A stretch of 64,000 bases of DNA from Epiperipatus broadwayi (Eukaryota; Onychophora; Udeonychophora; Euonychophora; Peripatidae). A program made the translations under genes and the position numbers. Location: NCBI GenBank assembly GCA_028023455.1, contig JAQFVV010006208.1:9410963-9474962 (forward strand), given 5' to 3'. Positions 12,330-23,844 of this stretch are shown here, one piece after another (the first letter of the stretch is position 1; each line of letters opens with the position of its first letter). Below the pieces are notes generated by a model. That model was not told the origin of the DNA and did not search any database. It saw only the letters and a program-made list of their open reading frames with translations.

Positions 12330-12499
12330 TTTATTTTTATTTTCTATATATATTTTAGTACTATTATTTTCTTTGATCTGCTTCTTTTATTTTTATATCT
12401 GACAGCTGACTCGCCGTCTACTCCCCCAGAACTGACTACCTATCATTACCTCAATCACTCCTTCTTTGCCCATTTTCCTTTTTGTTATTTGCCACCTGA

Positions 12500-12959
12500 T
12501 ACATTTAACTAATATATAAATATATAATAAGCACATCTAAATAATAAATTAAATTTTCAGACTCACCCAGCTTCTGTCTTGCCACCTGTGGTTTCTCCCT
12601 TAAAATACTTTTTTTTCTTTTTTTTTTTTTCAGTACGCGTGTATTTCTTTTTCTTGCCTGATCATTTATGTATTTATATATTTTTCTTGCTTGATCATTT
12701 GTGTATTTATATATATTTTTCTTGCTTGATCATTCTCTTGCTCATCCCTTTCTGAATCACCAATTTATTTAAATTACTTACAAACTCAATTATTTATCAA
12801 TTTTAATACTAGATTATGAGTTGTTTTGTTTAATTTATACGTATTTTTGTCATACTGCAGTGATATTTGGAACGAAAAATATAATAACTCTACTCAGGGT
12901 TGTGTACTTAGTCTAAGCCACACGTTGGGTCGCTAACTCCGGGAAAAAAAATATACCTA
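12500..12959. other. Leader region of the LTR element with short tandem repeat
   Basis: Between the 5' LTR and gag. About 12,650-12,745 holds three copies of a unit of about 40 bases with TTTTTCTTGCTTGATCATTT and GTATTTATATAT. The motif at 12,921-12,933 lies close to where a primer-binding site would be expected on the minus strand. No coding sequence seen. Confidence 0.5.
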
Positions 12960-15900
12960 TGTAACGGTCAGGTTTGTACATTTGCTCAACAGACTGAGAG
13001 TCCAAGCCAGAGAACCAAAAGCTGACCAAGTCGGGATAGTAATACCCTACGTCTGATCATACCTTAACTCTCTCACTCGTGCTTCCAAGTCAACCCATCG
13101 CGAATGACATGCCTGAGGTTACACTCGATATCTCTTTGATCACGTTCCAGCAATAGCAAAGCAGTAAAACATGAGACATTCCCCCCTTATTACATATTCT
13201 ATTATATAACTTAACTAGTGATTCATAAGATAATGAGCAAGTAATGAGACTGAGACAAATTTATATTTCATAAATTTAATATAACATTTAATAAATACTC
13301 AAGCATAGTAGGTTGTGTATAGCTAGCTCACACGCAGGTGAGGTTAAAAAAAAAAATGGATTCTCAGGGTTATCAAATAATAATACAAAGCAATGAATGG
13401 ATTCTCAGAGTTATAAAACAATATTATTACAAAGCAATGAGTATGTTTTCTCAGGGTTATAAAATAATATTACAAAGCAATAGACTCTTTTAATAAGCTT
13501 ATGTCACCTTTCATGTTCTAATTCATGCCATGTTTTATATGTTTGAAATCGGTTATAGTTAGCTAGAGTAATCGAGTTGATGAATAAATGCTAGATATTA
13601 CTAATAGTTGAAGATTATATCATTGTTGCTAAGTTTAAATTTATATTATAATTACTAAGTTTAAGATTATATTATAAATATATTCAAAATCATATTATAG
13701 ATACATTTGCGTGATATAATATTGTTATACAGATAAACGCATTAACTCAGATTCTAGGTCGGATCAAAGCCGAAGTCACTTTCTAGGGAAACTGAACTGA
13801 GATGTGGTGGCAGGGGAACGTCAGATTCTAGTGCGTTAGAAACTATACTATCAGATAAGTGCGGCTCGAATGCATTCTTAATGGGGTTTATTACCTAGTA
13901 AACGGTTCCCTAACCGATCTGCTTGCTATAATGGAAGAGGCCTTTTTATTAAGAACAGAAGATTGGCTTATGAGCCCTTTGGAAACGCTTTGGTTCCGTT
14001 ATATACGAATAACTCACATTTGCCTAAACTTTCGAGGCGTGACTTGACGAAATACGAAGAAAATGTCACCGTTGCCTAAACTTTCGAGGCGTGACTGGAC
14101 GTGGAACAATCTTGAGATGGGCCATTATAGACATAGCAAGTAGATATGCATATTTATGCAAATTAGCAATACATTCGCAACGCTAAATTAATATTTTATA
14201 AATTAATTACGCCAAAATCTTAGCTTCTTCAGTGCTACTACCACCGGTCAAGTTCATAAATGAGATTATTAAATTATAAAATAATGGCAATAATGAGAAT
14301 CTGATTTAAGGTTTTTCTGCATAGCTACTTATAGAACTGGGGACATTAGTTATATGTAGTATAACTAGATCTAATATCAAACTGATTGTTAAATAATAAA
14401 ATGTGAGTTATAAAATAGCTCACGCAAATTATTGATGTTTAAATAAATTACACATCTTAAATAATTCGTCAAAATAGACCTTACTAATAATGAAAAATGG
14501 GTTTTAACTAACGAATGCAAATCTATATTTTAAATAGCTTGCGTGAAATATACTTTTTCAGATAACTGGCAAAATACATATTTTAAATCATTTACGCAAA
14601 TATAATTCTTAAATAACTTGGGCAAAATCTGCGTTTTAAATAGCATACGCAATATATACGTTTTAACTAACTTTAGTAAACATTTTCCATTTTATATAAC
14701 TTTAGAAAAGATGCGTTTTAAATAATAGACGCTAAATATACCTTTTAAATAACTTTAGCAAAACATTTTCATTTTCAATTAACTGGAGAAAAAGATGCGT
14801 TTTAAATAATATACGCAAATATACCTTTTAAATAACTCTAACAAAACATTTTCATTTTCAATTAACTTGAGAAAAGATGCGTTTTAAATAATATACGCAA
14901 ATATACATTTTAAAATAAGTTTATCAAAAGATTTTAAATAACTGGTTCGGGACATTCACTCTAGCACAAATATAATTCAGAAAAGAGTCTTAGCTATATT
15001 CTTTATATCGCAATACTCTGATATAATAAAAGTAATTGCTCACTCCCTTCCCCCCAATAATTTATTAACACACCAGACTCCGTTCTGATAAAAACACAGC
15101 ATAAATCAATAAACATGAACTTAAAATATAAGAATTGCATAAAATGATCGATAAGATAATAATTTAGACATAAAAATTTATAGTATGGTTTTATAGAAAC
15201 TAGATGTGTGTGATTATTTAAAATTATTAATGATCAATGACTACTTAAAATTATTAATGATCAATGACTACTTAAAATTATTAATGATCAACGACTACTT
15301 AAAATTAATAATGATCAAGCAAGCATTTGGAGAGTGTTCTAAGATTTAAACAAATTTAAGATAAACATTTTAAGATAACTATTTTAATAGAACATTTAGA
15401 AAATATTGATTATGTGATTTAGTTAGCTAGCTTTCATTTAGGGTACGTTTTAGTTATGAAATTTAATATGTCAGAAAGGATTTACCGGCAAAGTTTCTTT
15501 TAAGGCATTGTTTCCATGTGCTTCTCACTATATTCAGTCAGGCTGGGCTTCTCTTAGGTTTTAGTCTGGATGTAACTTCGCAAATTTATGTCTGTGGCAG
15601 CTTTCCCCATTTCTCTGGTCAGGCACTCTCCGATCTCTCGGGTACATCTTCTTTCTTACAGTGATGGGCATGGTGGAGGTTTTCTGTCATCGGCAGCCGC
15701 TCGTGGAAGAGCAAACGGCTGTCTCTGTGTCTTCTAGCCAACGGTCATTTTATAGCAGCTTGGATGATGGTTTTTTTTAGATTTAGCAGTCTAAACGGCA
15801 GGAACAGTTTTCTTAGTTAACTCGGGTCTTCGGAAATAAAATTTGGCAGCAAGCACAAATTTCTCAGCAATAGAAAAAAAAATTTACACGGATGATGATA

Positions 15901-16655
15901 GATGATGGAAGAGGCTAGGTTAGAGACTTTGGTGGCTATTTGGGCCTCTTTTTATGCTATATTTTTGACAGTGGTAACCTCCTACTTTTGAGTCATGCCA
16001 CATCACAAGATGACTAGTTCAAACTAGCCTTTAACCAAATATCCAGTTAGTAAAAATATTAAGTATATCTAAATCTGGACATGGAAAGGCTCTATTGTTT
16101 TAATTGACGTGTTTTAAAAGATATATATTTTTAAGAGAATGGTCACAGGCAATTTGTATAGATTTTGTATAGATTTATGCCTGACTGAATATTATAATTG
16201 GTCTTGGTTATCAATTTTAAATAGGTCAAATTTTAGCCAAAGATTTATTTTTAGAATGAAGTGTTAAAACTGATAAAACTTTCTGCTTGTAATTTTAAGC
16301 AAACAAAAGAATAGAAAACTTGGAATTAGTCAAAATGAATACTGACTTAAATAATTATTTAGAAAGAAATATTGAAAACTAAGTAATATTATAAATTTAA
16401 ATTATGCTGCTATATAGATAAATTAATTATACAGTTATGTTTATTTCAGTTTTAACAAATCTAAAGGAATATGCTCGTATATAAATATTTGAGATTGTAA
16501 TTTTATATTTATAAATTTTAAGGACGATTATATACGCACATACTCGCAATATTATAAGGATAAAGTTTTTAAAATTTAAGAAATACACACCATCTGAGTA
16601 CAACAAATATATACTATTATCAAAGATAATAGGTGAAACAGGTGTAACCGTTTCA
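12960..16655 (-). repeat. 5' LTR (right copy)
   Basis: 3,696 bases, direct repeat of the left LTR. It differs by scattered substitutions and small indels, including an extra tandem copy of CTACTTAAAATTATTAATGA near 15,240-15,300. In the element sense this is the upstream LTR and should hold the promoter. Confidence 0.9.
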
Positions 16656-16659
16656 TTAT

Positions 16660-18850
16660 ATCTGTATAGATTTTTCTTAAACCTGTATTTAATAAGTAAT
16701 AATGGGAAAATTTAAGGTAACCATATCCTATAGGCTATAAAACGCCCAAGTGTTTCAAATATAAAGCTTAATCATGAAATGCTAAAGAGGCAAAAAAAAA
16801 AAAAAAACTATTGCTAAGATATTACTCTTTCCCCAAATGCATGCATCACTAAATATATATATATATATATATATAGTGAGATGAGCACATACCCTTGTAA
16901 TAAGTAATATAGTGCCGATTTATATTTAAGAAAAGATGCACCATCATTATTATTATTATTCTTTTTTTTTAACACACAAATAAATGCATATATATATTAT
17001 TTCATTTTTAATTGTCACAAAGAATCTTAATCTAAATCAAATAAATAATAATTTTAACACTCATTTATATTTTTAATTTTCTTTAACAAGGTATATAGAG
17101 GTAAATGGCAAATTTTAATCCAGATTTTTTTTTCTCTCTCTTTTTATTTTTATTTTAAATAAATGACATTTTTAACTAACCCAGAATTAGACACGATTTA
17201 AGAAATTTAAGTTTGACTGTTTCTTATTTTACCATTATAAAAATCATTACCCCCCTCCCACTTTAGATTCGGGATAAAGCAAACAAATTTATACATAAAT
17301 TGGGTTAATAGTAAAATATCATTTGTCCCCATTGGCATAAATAAATTAATCAATAAAACATATATAAACTTAAACATATATACTGTATACTTAAAGAAAA
17401 CATACTGGCATATCCCAAAATAAAATATATATAAAAGCTGTATTTATAAACTCTATAGTAATCTTTTGTTCCACTTAGAATTAGACATTACACTTTTTTT
17501 TCTACCATTAATAAGTAATCTAGTTATCACAAATTGACTTGTTTAAAATAATAATAATAAAAAAAACTAAAACACTCATATATATCACTGTCCCTTTGAA
17601 ACACATTTTCTTTAGATGGAGTCTTTTACAAATTTTTATGAATATGAGGAAATTAAATATTCTAGAGTTTTTTATAGAAGGCACTTCTAATATATAAATA
17701 TTTTTTTTAAAGACTGAAATTTCATACTTTCAATGATTACACCTTGATGTGGCAGCTATTTTCCTACCGGTTCACTTAATTCAGGATCGAACTTTGCCTT
17801 TACTGGACTCAGGATAGACTGGATTCGAAGTTGGTTCTCCATTTCTTTTAGCGGCAATAGCATGGAACTAATTGGATTTCTTTCTTTTTACAGATGCATT
17901 TTTCTGGAGATTCCCAGAGAAGGGAAATGTAAATTTTATCTACTCAACAGCCATGGTGATTACCTGTCATCAGCTTAAATATAGTCCAATTGGTCTATTA
18001 GAGAGTGATTTTTACTTTCACTTTTATTCTTCTTTTCTTCTCTTCTGATTTTACTTTTAACTCTTAAAAACTTTTTGCTTTTAAAAAAAAAAAACTTTTT
18101 TTTTCACTGCCGACAACTCTTTGACTGCCTTGACTAGAAAAATTAGCCCAGTATTTATATGAAAACTTTTACTAAGCAAAACCTTTATTTAATCCTATAT
18201 ATTTTTTCTTCACCTATATTATAACCGCCTTTGTTAGAAATGAAAATAGACTGCTTGATTGATCTTAGCAAAAATCCCATCTAAGGTATGAACATTTTAA
18301 TTGCATTTTTAATGGCCTTTATAGATTAGAAAATGACTAACACTTCCATGCAACTATGAATGTTTAAAAAAACAACAACTATAAAAAGTGTTATTTGCAA
18401 GGAAAGAATTTTCTTTTAGGAAAAATATATAAGACAAAGGAAATATATTTTCCTTTCTAAATATATATAAAAAATGCATTTCAGTAAAACAAGATATACA
18501 TATATATGAGCCCTCTCATTCATCAACACACACACATGCATCTGTATGTTATTCCTTTTAACAAAAAAAAAAAATGAAAAAAATGAAAAATTAGATATTT
18601 GATCTTTAAAAATCTATAGATATATACTATTTCTAACAACTAACATGAAGCTCTGTGTGTGTACACACACTGATCGCTTCAATATATATATGGATAGATT
18701 TTATATATATATGTCTATGGGTTTGTATGGATCTATATATGTATGTTTAAGGGTTATAAGTGTATATATTTTGATATACATATATATGTATGTATATTAT
18801 ATATATATATATATATATATTAAGTAGTAGTTATGTAATATTTATCATTC
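16660..18850. other. AT-rich stretch with microsatellites
   Basis: Long AT-rich DNA with (TA)n at about 16,850-16,875 and 18,800-18,820 and TATG/TATA repeats near 18,680-18,790. No protein or named repeat recognised. Confidence 0.45.
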
Positions 18851-18854
18851 AAAT

Positions 18855-18975
18855 AGTGTAGCTCTAATGAAAACTGCAGGATAGTCGAAACTGTCAGGAT
18901 TAAATGAAGTTTTACAGAAAAAATTTTTTGCATTAAAGTGTATATGAGAGGATTTATTATAAGCAATATATATAT
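18855..18975 (+). repeat. Family C repeat arm with degraded hammerhead-like core
   Basis: Reads CTAATGA ... ATAGTCGAAACTGTCAGGAT, then GCATTAAAGTGTATATGAGA and ATTATAAGCAATATAT. This is the same unit as the arms at 23,845-24,095 and 34,191-34,436. The core CTGATGA is mutated to CTAATGA, so no activity is expected. Confidence 0.65.
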
Positions 18976-19049
18976 AAAATAAAAGTATCACAGTAAAATT
19001 GGTGAATAAACTAGAAAAGAATAAGGCTGGATAGAAAAAAGGTAAATAT

Positions 19050-19425
19050 ATTGGTGGCTATGGTTGTAAAAGAGCCAAAGACACCAAAATGTATGGGTGC
19101 TGAACTGAGTTCAGACCCATATGACTATTTAAGCTATTGAGCTTAGATTGAAAATATTTTTTGTGTTTTCAATTTCATTCTCATAGTTTAGTAGTTAAGT
19201 AGAGATAAAAGGTGGTTGCTAGAGGGTTGCATTAGATCCTAAGATCTAGATGCAGTGCTCCCAGATACAAAGCTCCTCACTGACGAGGGCCACAAGCCAG
19301 AAACTAGTCTGGGGATATTGGGTGAGTAGGCATTAGATAGGGATTTTATGCACAAGCCTTCTGGCATCCATTGATTACTCTGTTTAGCACAGATGGCAAT
19401 ACTGTATGGAGAGTTTTGCTCTGTT
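19050..19425 (+). repeat. Family B hammerhead repeat
   Basis: A roughly 375-base unit also seen at 46,315-46,705 and 56,940-57,365. Order: GGTTGTAAAAGAGCC, a hairpin-like AACTGAGTTCAGACC region, a conserved AGATAAAAGGTGG block, the hammerhead (19,268-19,320), then CATCCATTGATTACTCTG and GGAGAGTTTTGC. No protein coded. Size and ribozyme content resemble animal retrozymes or Penelope-like element termini (inference). Confidence 0.75.
19268..19320 (+). ncRNA. Type I hammerhead ribozyme, family B, intact core
   Basis: Helix I: TCCTCA (19,274-19,279) pairs with TGGGGA (19,310-19,315), and an outer CAA pairs with TTG across an internal loop. Core CTGACGA at 19,280-19,286 fits CUGANGA. Stem II: GGC-CACAA-GCC. 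Core GAAA at 19,300-19,303. Stem III is only ACUAGU (19,303-19,308), a perfect palindrome; the predicted cleavage follows C17 at 19,309. Such tiny self-complementary stem III occurs in hammerheads that cleave as dimers. The position 10.1/11.1 pair is non-canonical. Activity is predicted, not shown. Confidence 0.8.
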
Positions 19426-19559
19426 TATATTGGGCTGCAGGAGGGTGAGAGCTGGATACTTGATTATTGATATAGAAGGGGGGAAAGTATTCTATTTATT
19501 GTTGACAAAGTAGATAGATGATTATAAGAACCAACACAAAACTGCAAGCTGAAGATACT

Positions 19560-20850
19560 GTTCGCAAAACAGATGCTACAGAATCATATAGGGTAGTAAA
19601 TATGGATGCTTAGAGATAACAGGCAGAAGAAAGATTTGAAGCTTCAAAAAAAGAACAAGCTGAAAAAAGAACTGAATCTCTAAGAAAGGAGATGTCCAAT
19701 GAAACAATGATAATGATGAACTTATTAAAAGAAACGCTAAAAGAAATAGAAGTGAAATTAAAAAGTAAAAATAACCAAAAGGAAAGATGGCTGCTCAATA
19801 GTCAAAATAGTCAGATGGGAAAAATGGGTGATCAAATGAATAAAATTAAAGATAATTAGTATCAAATGAAGAGAAAATTTTGAAGAGATTAGAGAGTGGC
19901 TTACAGAATTTGAGTAATAAAGTGGATGAGGTCCATCAAGAAGTTAAATAGAACCAGAAAGAAGAGGATATCAAAATAAGCCAACTTTTAAGAAATAGTG
20001 AAGTTCACACAGATGCCAAATGAAAACACAAGTTGGAGTTGGTGCAAGAGAGAAATAGTTGGCCTGGAAAAGCAAATAAAGAAAATCCAAATTGGCAAAA
20101 ATGATCAGCAAAAGAAAATTGTAGAGAGAATGAAAAAATTTGAGGCTGACCATAGAGAAGATGGCCATGTTAATAAAGTAGATGTAACTTCCCCATAAAG
20201 AAAAGTTATTTCCAGAACCGCTGAAGAAAGAAATAATATGGATTGTTAATCACAGAATAATATACCTTATATATGTAAATAAACATTTATGTTAGCACTC
20301 ATTTATTATTTAACACTCGTAAAAAGCACACAATAGCTTGAATGGCTGATTAAATGTATACCTGATATAGTAAAGCAGTTCTTGAAGATTAAAGTTATTT
20401 CAGGCAATGCAGTTGAAGTGCTCATTGATTATTTAAATAGACTTGAAAATATTTCAGCCTAAACCCTATAATACAGGAAGCCAACCTTGCAATAATCTAT
20501 TATCCAGTTGCAATGGGCATTCCAAGCCTGATGGGATTATTTGTTCACCAAAAGGGATATAAACAAGCTTTTATTAAATTTCTACTGGAGTATAGATCAC
20601 CAGAAGGATATCAAGCATAGAATATCCCAAGAAATAAGATATTAGTCTGATGAGCCATATACTGGAAACTTTGAAAAACAAATAGATAAATTTAGGGCTT
20701 TAACCAATAACTCATTAATGGAATCCTAGATCATCTGTATTATATTATTATAGTTTCCCAAGCCACATTGAAAGGATGTTAATTGGCATTGACAAGCATA
20801 CTGTTGAACAGATTGCTAAGTTGTTGAATGTGATGCAAACCTAAAACTTT
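19560..20850 (+). pseudogene. Decayed gag related to the LTR-element gag
   Basis: Fragments in shifting frames follow the same order as the minus-strand gag at 10,530. First a Lys/Glu coiled-coil region (about 19,610-20,200). Then a capsid-like region with GNAVEVLIDYLNRLENIS, QAFIKFLLEYRSPEGYQA, YTGNFEKQIDKFRALTNNS and finally IERMLIGIDKHTVEQIAKLL. This last part aligns with VQQMMIGCRIRTVEEMAAFL of the intact gag. Several stops and indels show it is dead. No LTRs were found next to it. Confidence 0.7.
20290..20370. repeat. Fragment of the 60.9-kb foldback family
   Basis: CATTTATTATTTAACACTCG, CACAATAGCTTGAATGGCTGAT and AAATGTATAC follow the right arm of the 60,939-61,430 palindrome (CATTTATTATTAACACTCG, CACAATTAGCTTAAAAGGCTG, GAATGTATAC). 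It lies inside the gag pseudogene, so it inserted there. Confidence 0.5.
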
Positions 20851-20899
20851 CGGGAAAGGTATATTTAAACTTCTACAGAAAATACCATATAGCAAGGTT

Positions 20900-22150
20900 A
20901 ATGATCTTCATGTTAACACCATCCAGCATGGTAAAAGAAAATATATACCCCTACTATTGTTTAGACAAGGGGAGTCAAAGAAAGATGGAAAACCTTTTTG
21001 GAGTTTAGAAATGTCTTTTAACTGTTGGTGTGTGCTTACTATACTTTCAGTGTTGATGATAGGTGGAGGATTTTTTTATCATCATGAGGATGAAGTATGT
21101 CCATGATTCTCCATGGAATATGAATACTATATCTCAGTACTGCATTTAGCTCATTTGAAGTTCATAGGAACCAACTTATGTCTTAAAATGAGAAAGATTT
21201 AACTTACATGCAATGCCCATTTTGTAATTCTGTGTATTATGGAGAATCACTTGGGAATAGATCTAATAAAATTGCTCAGAACACACCCTTATACAACAGA
21301 GCTAAACAAACCACTGAATACAAGTCAACGTTTTTGATCATGAGCTCACTATGGGTCATATTTTAGTTTTATTAATGAAAGTATGGTTTGTGCCAAAAGA
21401 GATGATGGAAAACAAAAATATAAGGAGGTATGGGCAATTGAAAAAGATTCAAATGCAATTAATAGAAAGGACTTATGTGCTCCATTATAAAAAAAATGGA
21501 ATATTCAAATGCCTCATTTGCATAATAAATCACATCCATATATAGGCATAATATTCAACTGCTAAACAAAATAGCACTAGGATTCTGGAAGCCATCTGCT
21601 GAAAACATGCATAGTGCAATATAAAATTTTTGAATACTATTACCTTTTCTTAATATTTATGTTGATATTGTTTTACCATGGCCTGAACTGAACCATGGGC
21701 CACAAACCTCTAAGACTGATAAATTTCCCACAAGCAAGGCAACAGTCTGGCAAACATTGGGTTTTATTATATATTTTGGGTTGTAAGCTGCACATACTGT
21801 TTAAATTGAGAAAGATCTAATATTCATGCTACATTGTGTATTTATGGTTAATGATCAAATTTGTTTATCTATCTCAGAATTGTAAATCAGTATTCATGTC
21901 ATTCGAAGCCCATCAAATCTCTAAAAAAAAGGATAAGGAAAATGGAAAAAAAATCAAATGAAAGTTAGATGTAAAGTTGAAATAAATGCTTGAAAAGGTA
22001 ATTGAACACAATTTTATTTCCGGGTTAGATGGAAGTATTGTAGCATTGCCTATCTATTTACAAGTTTAAAACAATGATTCAAGCTTGCTAAAAAGAGGGT
22101 TAATAAAGTTCTTGTAATGTCAGTGGAATGTTTTAATGCATTCTATCTTT
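20900..22150. other. Unassigned stretch after the gag pseudogene
   Basis: Open peptides alternate with stops in all frames, with a somewhat higher G+C than the flanks. It could be further decayed retroelement sequence, but I recognise no protease, reverse transcriptase or integrase motif. Confidence 0.35.
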
Positions 22151-22159
22151 TTCATATTA

Positions 22160-22452
22160 ATGATGATTTGAACTCAGACTTTCAAACTTTTTCAGTCATT
22201 CACTCTAATGTAACCGATACACATGACTACATACATGTAAAAAAAAAAAAAACTATCTCCAATATACGTATGTATTTCATACTGAATCAGCACTCATCAG
22301 TTGATCTGAATCACCATCTCCCATATATATATATAATCTGTGCTTGGTTTTATCTTAAGATAAAAAATCCACAAACTTTAATGGACAGGCTTCAATTCTT
22401 TCCATTCCCCAACTCTTCAGCCATCCATATTATTGAAAAATCTAATGATTGT
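22160..22452 (-). repeat. Family A hammerhead repeat, single unit
   Basis: Runs (plus-strand order) from GATTTGAACTCAGACTTTCA through the ribozyme to CAGGCTTCAATTC and CCAACTCTTCAGCCATCCAT, matching left arms of the 37,711 and 60,277 elements. A 145-codon open frame crosses it but is only a translation of the repeat. Confidence 0.75.
22255..22320 (-). ncRNA. Type I hammerhead ribozyme, family A, with a real stem III hairpin
   Basis: Minus strand: helix I UCAA/UUGG next to core CUGAUGA (plus 22,294-22,300), stem II UGCU-GAUUC-AGUA with G and U at positions 10.1 and 11.1, core GAAA (plus 22,275-22,278). Stem III reads AUAC-AUAC-GUAU: unlike the other copies it can form a 4-bp hairpin with a 4-base loop in one molecule. 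H17 is A. Helix I is short and its outer part has decayed. Confidence 0.72.
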
Positions 22453-22612
22453 ACGTCTTTTTATTTAAAAAAAAAAAAGAAAAATCATAAGTTAATAAAC
22501 ATAATGTATAATTGTAATAAAAGAAAAAATGGACTAAAATATTACTCATTATAAAAGAAACAATATATAAAATTATAAAAGAAAGGCAATATATGGGTAA
22601 GAGAACAAACAG

Positions 22613-22878
22613 GTGTTACTGACCTCATTGAAAAAATTAAAAGACTGAAGTGGAGTTGGGCTGGCCATATTGCTAGAAGAAATGATAATAGATGGACAAT
22701 TGAAATTTTAAACCGGATTCCAAGAGATTGTAAAAGACCCAGAAAGAGACCACATGTGAAATGGATGGATGAAATAAGAAAGTGTGCAGGGGTGATGTGG
22801 AAAAAAGAAGTTAAAGATCGAAGAAGTTGAATTGAACTTGGAGAGACCTTCATCCTGCACTGGATTGATAATGGTTAA
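22613..22878 (+). pseudogene. LINE ORF2 C-terminus (5'-truncated)
   Basis: Codes for KRLKWSWAGHIARRNDNRW, then PRKRPHVKWMDEIRKCAG and IELGETFILHWIDNG before TAA. This is the characteristic C-terminal tail of APE-type endonuclease/reverse-transcriptase LINEs of animals (WAGHVAR..DNRW, GRP..RW.D.I). An in-frame TGA at 22,828-22,830 stands where the copy at 37,095 has a Trp codon. A TGA/GAT triplet tail follows. It is a dead 3' fragment. Confidence 0.85.
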
Positions 22879-22879
22879 T

Positions 22880-23840
22880 GATGATGATGATAAAAGAAAC
22901 AAATAGGAGTTGTTGGAATTAAAAAGTAAACAAAATGTAATGAAATTATTAAAATTAATAATTAATCACGGTTTGTTTAGAAACAAATTGAAATTTGTAA
23001 AGAAGCAATATTTGTATACCTGTTTTCTTTTCTTCGTTCTGTTTCTGAATTTTAATTGTTATTGATTAAAAAACATGTAGTTGGAGATTCATTGAAAGAG
23101 ATAAGTTTTGGAGGGGGAGGGATGGAAGGTCCTTTTAAATATTTTTTGATAAGCACTGTCAATTATCTAAAAAGAGCTATGATAATTAATTAAGACAGAC
23201 TGTATTTTTCCAACAGAGTGAACCAAACTTCCTACTGTCCATCATGACAGCAAAATGTATATTTTCTACTGAAAAAATTATAACTATGTATGACCGAGCA
23301 AACTGAGTATTGGTGCTGCTATAACATACACTGCTAATATTCATCCATAGGTGTTCATCTTTTTCTAGCACATGACTCCACAGTTGAGAAAGTTACACAC
23401 AACCAGCATTAGTTAGAAGGAAAAAAATACCCATCATTATTTGAAAGAAATGAGCTATCTTGTGCCTAAATTGGAGTCACCATAGTTAACTTCCTCCGAA
23501 ATCATACCCATCAATAAATTATGAAAGAAGAAAATTAGGGATTGGTTAATAGTTTTTTTTTATTTCCAAAATAAGGGACACCAATGAATACTTAATAGAT
23601 TTCTTTATGGTTTTTGTTAATCAAAAATAAGAAAAACCCAGAATTATTAAATTAATTGAATTATTCATCTTCCAGCCAACAATAAGGAAACTAAGGATGA
23701 ACAGACTTAATCATTTATCATCAGCCTAGGTGATAAGATTGTTTTATATATACATCACATGATCAAAATGTTGTTTTATAGCATATACTCATAAACTAAC
23801 AGCTTATTTAATTATTTGTTATATTTAATACTAATCTAGG
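22880..23840. other. AT-rich stretch
   Basis: No recognisable gene or repeat; short frames only. A G-rich spot occurs near 23,110. Confidence 0.35.
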
Positions 23841-23844
23841 TATA

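Larger units (their letters stand above)
6253..16655 (-). mobile_element. Gag-only LTR retrotransposon with about 3.7-kb LTRs
   Basis: Two near-identical direct repeats (6,253-9,910 and 12,960-16,655) enclose a roughly 3-kb interior with a minus-strand gag gene. On the plus strand each LTR starts TGTAACGG and ends CCGTTTCA, an imperfect inverted terminus. TTAT occurs on both sides (6,249-6,252 and 16,656-16,659), a 4-bp target duplication. There is no protease, reverse transcriptase, RNase H or integrase, so the element is non-autonomous, like the plant LARD/TR-GAG types. LTR differences look like a few per hundred bases by eye, so insertion is fairly recent. A primer-binding site is not obvious. 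The minus strand has GCGACCCAACGTG (12,921-12,933) shortly after the 5' LTR, and a purine-rich tract (9,954-9,969 on the minus strand) precedes the 3' LTR. Confidence 0.9.

Noticed and set aside
11169-12358. Several plus-strand open frames of 60-190 codons rich in Leu, Phe and Ser
   Set aside because: They are antisense readings of the minus-strand gag coiled-coil repeat; the composition is explained by the opposite strand.
22117-22554. 145-codon plus-strand open frame
   Set aside because: It spans a hammerhead family A repeat and an A-run; it has no domain and is antisense to the ribozyme unit.
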